A stretch of 36,160 nucleotides of DNA from CAZEHJ01 sp964512485 (GTDB lineage Bacteria > Bacteroidota > Rhodothermia > Rhodothermales > UBA10348), in NCBI GenBank assembly GCA_964512485.1, contig CAZEHJ010000033.1, positions 1 through 36,160 of the forward strand. Direction: 5' to 3'. The number at the start of each line of letters is the position of its first letter. Within the stretch, counting starts at the first letter, position 1. The notes below the pieces were generated by a model. The model did not search any database, had not been told where the DNA came from, and saw only the letters and a program-made list of their open reading frames with translations. This document shows positions 32,291 to 36,160 of this stretch, piece by piece. A program made the position numbers and the translations under genes.

Positions 32291-33337
32291 ATGAAGCTCA
32301 CCTCATTCGAGTACGAATATCCGAAAAACCTTGTCGCCAAATACCCGGTAGAACCCCGCGATTCATCAAGATTGATGGTCCTGAATCGTGCGGATCAGTC
32401 CATTGAACATCGCTCGTTCAAGGATATCGGCGACTACTTCACCAAAGGCGATGTGATGCTGGTGAATAACACGAAAGTGTTTCCCGCACGTCTCTTCGGC
32501 AACAAGGAGAAGACCGGAGCCAGGATCGAGGTATTTCTGCTTCGCGAACTCAATCCTGAATCACGTCTCTGGGACGTTATCGTGGATCCCGCGCGGAAGA
32601 TCAGGATTGGAAATAAACTCTATTTTGAGAATGGTTTGATCGCAGAGGTGATTGACAATACCACCTCTCGAGGACGAACAATCCGATTCGTTTTCGAGGG
32701 ATCGAATGAAGACCTGTACGCGAAGATTGATGAGATCGGAGAAACTCCGATTCCTCCATACTTGAAACGCGACGTGGAGCCGGAAGACAGAGAGCGGTAT
32801 CAGACGCTGTTTGCAGAGGAGAGAGGAGCAGTCGCTGCGCCAACAGCTGGCCTGCATTTCACACCCGAGCTGGTCGGCGGTCTCGAGAAGTTGGGAGTAG
32901 ACATTCTTCCGGTTACGCTTCACATCGGATTGGGAACGTTCAGGCCCGTCGAGGTCGAAGACCTGACCAAGCACCGGATGGATTCAGAATTTTACCACGT
33001 GACACCTCCCGTTGCGGAGCGGGCCAATATCGCATTGACGTCACCGACCAATACGGTTACTGCAGTCGGAACGACGGTTGTCAGGGCGATTGAGTCGAGC
33101 CTTTCGGCGGCCTACACGCTGAAGGCAAACATGGGATGGACGGACAAATTCATCTATCCGCAGTACGAATTCCACATCACTGAGCGGCTCTTGACCAACT
33201 TCCACATGCCGAGGAGCACGCTCATGATGCTGGTTGCAGCATTTGCGGGATACGATTTCATGATCGAAGCGTACAAAGTGGCCAAAAAAGAGAAATATCG
33301 CTTGTTCTCGTTTGGAGACGCGATGCTCGTCATCTGA
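32291..33337 (+). CDS. queA: S-adenosylmethionine:tRNA ribosyltransferase-isomerase
   Basis: This 348-residue enzyme builds epoxyqueuosine on tRNA by transferring the ribosyl part of S-adenosylmethionine to preQ1 in the anticodon. Conserved segments are visible: the N-terminal YPVEPRDSSRLMVLNR, VNNTKVFPARL, the central TPIPPYLKR, GAVAAPTAGLHFT, and HIGLGTFRPV. The length matches the family. It is the first gene of a forward run queA-ispD-ispF-dedA. The tRNA-Tyr gene 2 kb downstream has the GUA anticodon that queuosine modifies. Confidence 0.95.
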   Translation: MKLTSFEYEYPKNLVAKYPVEPRDSSRLMVLNRADQSIEHRSFKDIGDYFTKGDVMLVNNTKVFPARLFGNKEKTGARIEVFLLRELNPESRLWDVIVDPARKIRIGNKLYFENGLIAEVIDNTTSRGRTIRFVFEGSNEDLYAKIDEIGETPIPPYLKRDVEPEDRERYQTLFAEERGAVAAPTAGLHFTPELVGGLEKLGVDILPVTLHIGLGTFRPVEVEDLTKHRMDSEFYHVTPPVAERANIALTSPTNTVTAVGTTVVRAIESSLSAAYTLKANMGWTDKFIYPQYEFHITERLLTNFHMPRSTLMMLVAAFAGYDFMIEAYKVAKKEKYRLFSFGDAMLVI

Positions 33338-33384
33338 TCAGGATCATTCCTGAGAAGTGGAGCAAATCAACAGGGGAAAACACC

Positions 33385-34143
33385 ATGACCGAATCCGGAC
33401 AGGTCGCCGTTATTATCCCGGCCGCTGGCCAGGGGACGCGTCTTGGCGGGCACCGGAAGCAGTTCAGAGTCCTTGGTGGAAAGTCGGTTCTGGTTCAGAC
33501 CCTCATGGTATTCGAGCGGCACGCTTCGGTCGATCACATTATTGTTGCGACACCTGAGGATGCCGTTATGCCTCTGGGCTTCGAATTGAAGCGCGTAGGT
33601 ATCAGCAAACTACTGGAAGTTGTTCAGGGTGGAGACTCTCGACAGGCTTCAGTTCGTGCGGCCCTGGAAGTCGTGCCAGATGAAGTGGATGTTGTGCTCG
33701 TCCACGATGCGGTCCGGCCATTTGTACGGATGTCACGAGTTTCTGCTGTAATCGAAACGACGAGGCGCCTTGGTGCGTGCTCTCTGGCTATTTCTATCTC
33801 GGACACGGTGCGAAGAATAGAACTGCCGGAGAACGACGATATTTCCTTTGGCGAAACCGTTCCGCGCGAAGAACTGGTCCGTGTCCAGACTCCCCAGGGC
33901 TTTCGCCCGGACTGGTTGCGAGATGCCCATGACGAAGCGCTGAAAAAGGATGTACATGCGACAGACGATGTGGATCTCGTGCAGCGAATGGGTCACAATG
34001 TCTATCCCGTGTCGGGTTGTGCCCTGAATGTCAAAATCACCACTCCTCAGGACTGGGAAACGGCAACGAGGTACTGGAACGACTGGAAAGAGATTCTGCA
34101 GCAGGAAGAACGTGAACAGATCGTAGGGCAGGAGACCAGGTAA
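33385..34143 (+). CDS. ispD: 2-C-methyl-D-erythritol 4-phosphate cytidylyltransferase
   Basis: This 252-residue enzyme joins MEP with CTP in the non-mevalonate isoprenoid pathway. The nucleotidyltransferase motif PAAGQGTRLGGHRKQF with the catalytic Arg and Lys is near residue 12. VLVHDAVRPFV, QTPQGFR, and the C-terminal ATDDVDLV and GCALNVKITTPQDW are all typical. Length is slightly above the family (about 230) because of an acidic/Gln-rich tail. It is followed after 4 bases by ispF, the enzyme two steps later. Confidence 0.95.
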   Translation: MTESGQVAVIIPAAGQGTRLGGHRKQFRVLGGKSVLVQTLMVFERHASVDHIIVATPEDAVMPLGFELKRVGISKLLEVVQGGDSRQASVRAALEVVPDEVDVVLVHDAVRPFVRMSRVSAVIETTRRLGACSLAISISDTVRRIELPENDDISFGETVPREELVRVQTPQGFRPDWLRDAHDEALKKDVHATDDVDLVQRMGHNVYPVSGCALNVKITTPQDWETATRYWNDWKEILQQEEREQIVGQETR

Positions 34144-34147
34144 TCGT

Positions 34148-34621
34148 ATGCGCGTAGGTTTTGGATATGATGTGCATCGCCTCATCGAAGGTCGGCCTCT
34201 GATTCTCGGCGGTGTGACGATCGACTTCCACAAAGGCCTTGATGGTCATTCCGACGCGGATGTGCTGTTGCACGCAATCACGGACGCAATTTTTGGGGCT
34301 GCCGCCATGGGAGACATCGGAGCCCACTTTCCCGATACAGATGAGGCTTACAAAGGGTCTGATTCTCAAGAATTGCTCAAGAAAGCAGTATTTTTGTTGC
34401 AGGAGGAGGGGTTTCATCTCGTCAACGTGGATGCTACTGTCGCTGCCCAGGCGCCCAAGTTGAGATCCCACATTGACGAAATGCGTCGCAATATTGCAGG
34501 TTGTCTCTCTATCGAAGAGGGCGCTGTATCGGTGAAGGCGACGACCACCGAGCGATTGGGATTCGTGGGGATCGGAGAGGGGATTGCAGCGTACGCGGTC
34601 TGCCTGATAGAAAAGCGATAG
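34148..34621 (+). CDS. ispF: 2-C-methyl-D-erythritol 2,4-cyclodiphosphate synthase
   Basis: This 157-residue zinc enzyme releases CMP and forms the cyclic diphosphate in the MEP pathway. The metal ligands Asp8, His10 and His42 are visible in GYDVHRL and LLHAITDAI. IGAHFPDTDEAYKG and VKATTTERLGFVGIGEGIAA complete the signature. ispD and ispF are separate proteins here, not a fused IspDF. It starts 4 bases after ispD. Confidence 0.96.
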   Translation: MRVGFGYDVHRLIEGRPLILGGVTIDFHKGLDGHSDADVLLHAITDAIFGAAAMGDIGAHFPDTDEAYKGSDSQELLKKAVFLLQEEGFHLVNVDATVAAQAPKLRSHIDEMRRNIAGCLSIEEGAVSVKATTTERLGFVGIGEGIAAYAVCLIEKR

Positions 34622-34677
34622 ATCCGAACGGTAGTTCCACACCTTGAAAAAGGTCCACACATTAGTTCAGCAGAGAA

Positions 34678-35304
34678 GTGATGGGAGATTTTCTGGCAGA
34701 AATGGTTGAATGGATGGCCGGACTTTCTCCGATCTGGGCCTATTCCACGGTACTGCTCGTCGCCTATGTCGAAAATGTGATTCCCCCCATTCCCGGCGAT
34801 ATGATTGTGGTGTTCGGAGGGTACATGGCTGGTCTCGGTTTGCTTGATCCGTGGTTGGTCGTCGTTCTAGCCACGGTGGGAGGGACGCTGGGATTTATGT
34901 CCATGTATGCGATCGGGCACCGAATCGGAAACGGAATCATGGATGAGAACAGATACCGCTGGATACCGAAGAACAGAATCGAAAAGGTTCGGGTGAAGTT
35001 GCGTGAGCGGGGCTTCCTTCTGATTGCGGCCAATCGGTTTTTAAGTGGCTTACGCTCGGTCATCTCACTGACAGTCGGAATGGCTCACATGTCTGCTGGA
35101 AAGACGTGGTTGTGGAGCGCGGTCAGTGCACTGCTCTGGTGTGCGCTTCTGACGGGCGGCGGTGTGTTCGTCGGCGAGAACTGGGAAGTGGTGAGCGAAT
35201 ACCTCAGAGGATATGGCACCGTGATAACCGGATTAATCGTCCTGTTTGCTCTTATACAGTGGATAAGGTACCGCCGGAGTCGTCTACCGGTCCCAACATC
35301 CTGA
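34678..35304 (+). CDS. DedA-family membrane protein
   Basis: This 208-residue protein of the DedA/SNARE-associated family has several membrane segments and the characteristic ENVIPPIPGDMIVVFGG segment near residue 33. It also has the Gly-rich GTLGFMSMYAIGHRIGNGI and the conserved RFLSGLRSVISLTVGMAHMS, which includes the functional Arg. Members act in membrane lipid flipping and envelope homeostasis, including undecaprenyl phosphate recycling in some bacteria. The start is GTG at 34678 or the adjacent ATG at 34681. It lies 56 bases after ispF. Confidence 0.9.
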   Translation: MMGDFLAEMVEWMAGLSPIWAYSTVLLVAYVENVIPPIPGDMIVVFGGYMAGLGLLDPWLVVVLATVGGTLGFMSMYAIGHRIGNGIMDENRYRWIPKNRIEKVRVKLRERGFLLIAANRFLSGLRSVISLTVGMAHMSAGKTWLWSAVSALLWCALLTGGGVFVGENWEVVSEYLRGYGTVITGLIVLFALIQWIRYRRSRLPVPTS

Positions 35305-35339
35305 TGTGCGGTTTCACGGATCCTTTACGGCCTGTGTGG

Positions 35340-35370
35340 TTGACATGGGTCAGAGGTCGGCGTAAATTTC
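35340..35370 (+). promoter_or_regulatory. Candidate promoter of the tRNA-tuf cluster
   Basis: TTG (35340-35342) and TAAATTTC (35363-35370) are separated by exactly 20 bases, close to the Bacteroidota TTG-N20-TAnnTTTG consensus, 66 bases before the first tRNA. Otherwise 35305-35436 shows nothing that I can identify. Confidence 0.4.
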
Positions 35371-35436
35371 GCTTCTGGCCAAAAACCACGATGGCGTTGA
35401 ATTAGTGGTCACGCCAGAACTTCAGATTGAGACCTT

Positions 35437-35509
35437 GCTGGCATAGCTCAGTTGGTAGAGCAGCTGATTTGTAATCAGCAGGTCGGGGGTTCGAGTCCCT
35501 CTGCCAGCT
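35437..35509 (+). tRNA. tRNA-Thr (anticodon TGT)
   Basis: A 73-base cloverleaf: acceptor GCTGGCA pairs with TGCCAGC, the D arm is GCTCAGTTGGTAGAGC, and the anticodon stem is GCTGA/TCAGC with loop TTTGTAA, giving TGT for ACA codons. The T arm contains GTTCGAG. CCA is not encoded. It is first in a cluster of four. Confidence 0.97.
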
Positions 35510-35571
35510 CAATCGAGTTTTCAGTTCCCCTACGATCAGTCGTGGGTTGACTGAAATCAGACATACATATT

Positions 35572-35654
35572 GGACGGGTACCGAAGCGGTCAACCGGGCT
35601 GGACTGTAAATCCAGTGTCTTTCGACTTCGGAGGTTCGAATCCTCCCCCGTCCA
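35572..35654 (+). tRNA. tRNA-Tyr (anticodon GTA)
   Basis: An 83-base class II tRNA with a long variable arm: acceptor GGACGGG pairs with CCCGTCC, the anticodon stem is CTGGA/TCCAG with loop CTGTAAA, and the anticodon is GTA. G34 is a position modified by queuosine, so QueA encoded upstream could act on it. CCA is not encoded. Confidence 0.97.
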
Positions 35655-35745
35655 CACCATTGTTTTTATCGTCGCATTCCGTGCGGGTATCAACAGGCCT
35701 TTTCAGCCTTTGAATATCATCATCGGAGTGCTTCGTGCTGTGTAA

Positions 35746-35818
35746 GCGGGAGTAGCTCAGTTGGTAGAGCATCAGCCTTCCAAGCTGAGGGTCGCGAGTT
35801 CGAATCTCGTCTCCCGCT
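35746..35818 (+). tRNA. tRNA-Gly (anticodon TCC)
   Basis: A 73-base cloverleaf: acceptor GCGGGAG pairs with CTCCCGC, the anticodon stem is TCAGC/GCTGA with loop CTTCCAA, and anticodon TCC reads GGA/GGG. The D and T arms are normal. CCA is not encoded. Confidence 0.97.
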
Positions 35819-35862
35819 CTAGAGTCTGTCCAAGGGACGGAACTTCAGGGACCCGGCACAGC

Positions 35863-35934
<72 letters not shown>

Positions 35935-36110
35935 CATACACATGTTTCAAGTGTGCCCAGATAGGGGATGCGGAAATCAGCATTTTTTGGGTCCTCGAGA
36001 CAGTGTACATTCCTCTAGAAGGATCTCAGTATTAATGAGGCCTTTTCTGGGAATAACAAACCAACGTAGATATTTACGAGCTTTAACGAGACACCTGCAG
36101 GTAAGCAAAC

Positions 36111-36160
36111 ATGGCAAAGGAAACTTTCCAGCGTAACAAGCCTCACGTGAACGTCGGTAC
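36111..36160 (+). CDS. tuf: Elongation factor Tu (5' end only)
   Basis: Only 16 complete codons are present, encoding MAKETFQRNKPHVNVG, the unmistakable beginning of bacterial EF-Tu, the GTPase that delivers aminoacyl-tRNA to the ribosome. The 176 bases between the last tRNA and this start hold a short weak hairpin with six T's (around 35968-35988) and no further gene. The order Thr-Tyr-Gly-Thr-tuf is also found in Escherichia coli (thrU-tyrU-glyT-thrT-tufB). Confidence 0.95.
   Translation, partial: MAKETFQRNKPHVNVG

Overview
The window looks like chromosome of a Bacteroidota-type bacterium, most likely a Rhodothermia/Balneolia-like marine lineage (inference). The grounds are a type IX secretion (Por) sorting tail on the FG-GAP protein, a TonB-dependent receptor with an N-terminal carboxypeptidase-regulatory-like domain, many lipoproteins, DUF4837 and DUF4296 proteins, a YpdA-type bacillithiol-disulfide reductase, almost no Shine-Dalgarno sequences, and several candidate promoters of the Bacteroidota TTG-N20-TAnnTTTG form. 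I see no insertion sequence, phage gene, CRISPR array or rRNA. One 100-base N gap (12932-13031) interrupts the assembly at the 3' end of trpA.

Layout. 1-147: end of an outer-membrane protein gene and its terminator. 180-4199: a seven-CXXCH cytochrome/TPR lipoprotein convergent with a secreted FG-GAP/ASPIC protein. 4321-9482 (minus strand): truA, a kelch-like lipoprotein, a small membrane protein, an arginine deiminase, tadA and ypdA, the last three overlapping. 9524-11327 (plus): aroK and a short RecQ helicase. 11315-12786 (minus): DUF4296 and DUF4837 lipoproteins. 13032-21532 (minus): a complete tryptophan cluster in the order trpL-trpE-unknown-trpS-trpG-trpD-trpC-trpF-trpB-trpA. 21636-22553: an MscS-type channel. 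22724-29307 (plus): a DsbA-like thiol oxidoreductase, transketolase, a small secreted protein, a Tat-exported amidase with two unknown genes, and a DinB-like protein. 29355-32103 (minus): a lipoprotein and a TonB-dependent receptor. 32291-35304 (plus): queA, ispD, ispF and a DedA protein. 35437-36160: tRNA-Thr, tRNA-Tyr, tRNA-Gly and tRNA-Thr leading into tuf, an arrangement also known from other bacteria.

The main find is in the 315 bases before trpE. A 26-codon open reading frame carries three consecutive Trp codons. A segment spanning the first of them can pair with a downstream segment, and a 9-bp hairpin with six T's follows just before trpE. This has the architecture of a ribosome-mediated tryptophan attenuator. 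It would control a polycistron that also carries tryptophanyl-tRNA synthetase (trpS) and a helical 146-residue protein of unknown function. A possible internal promoter before the unknown gene could uncouple trpS from attenuation.
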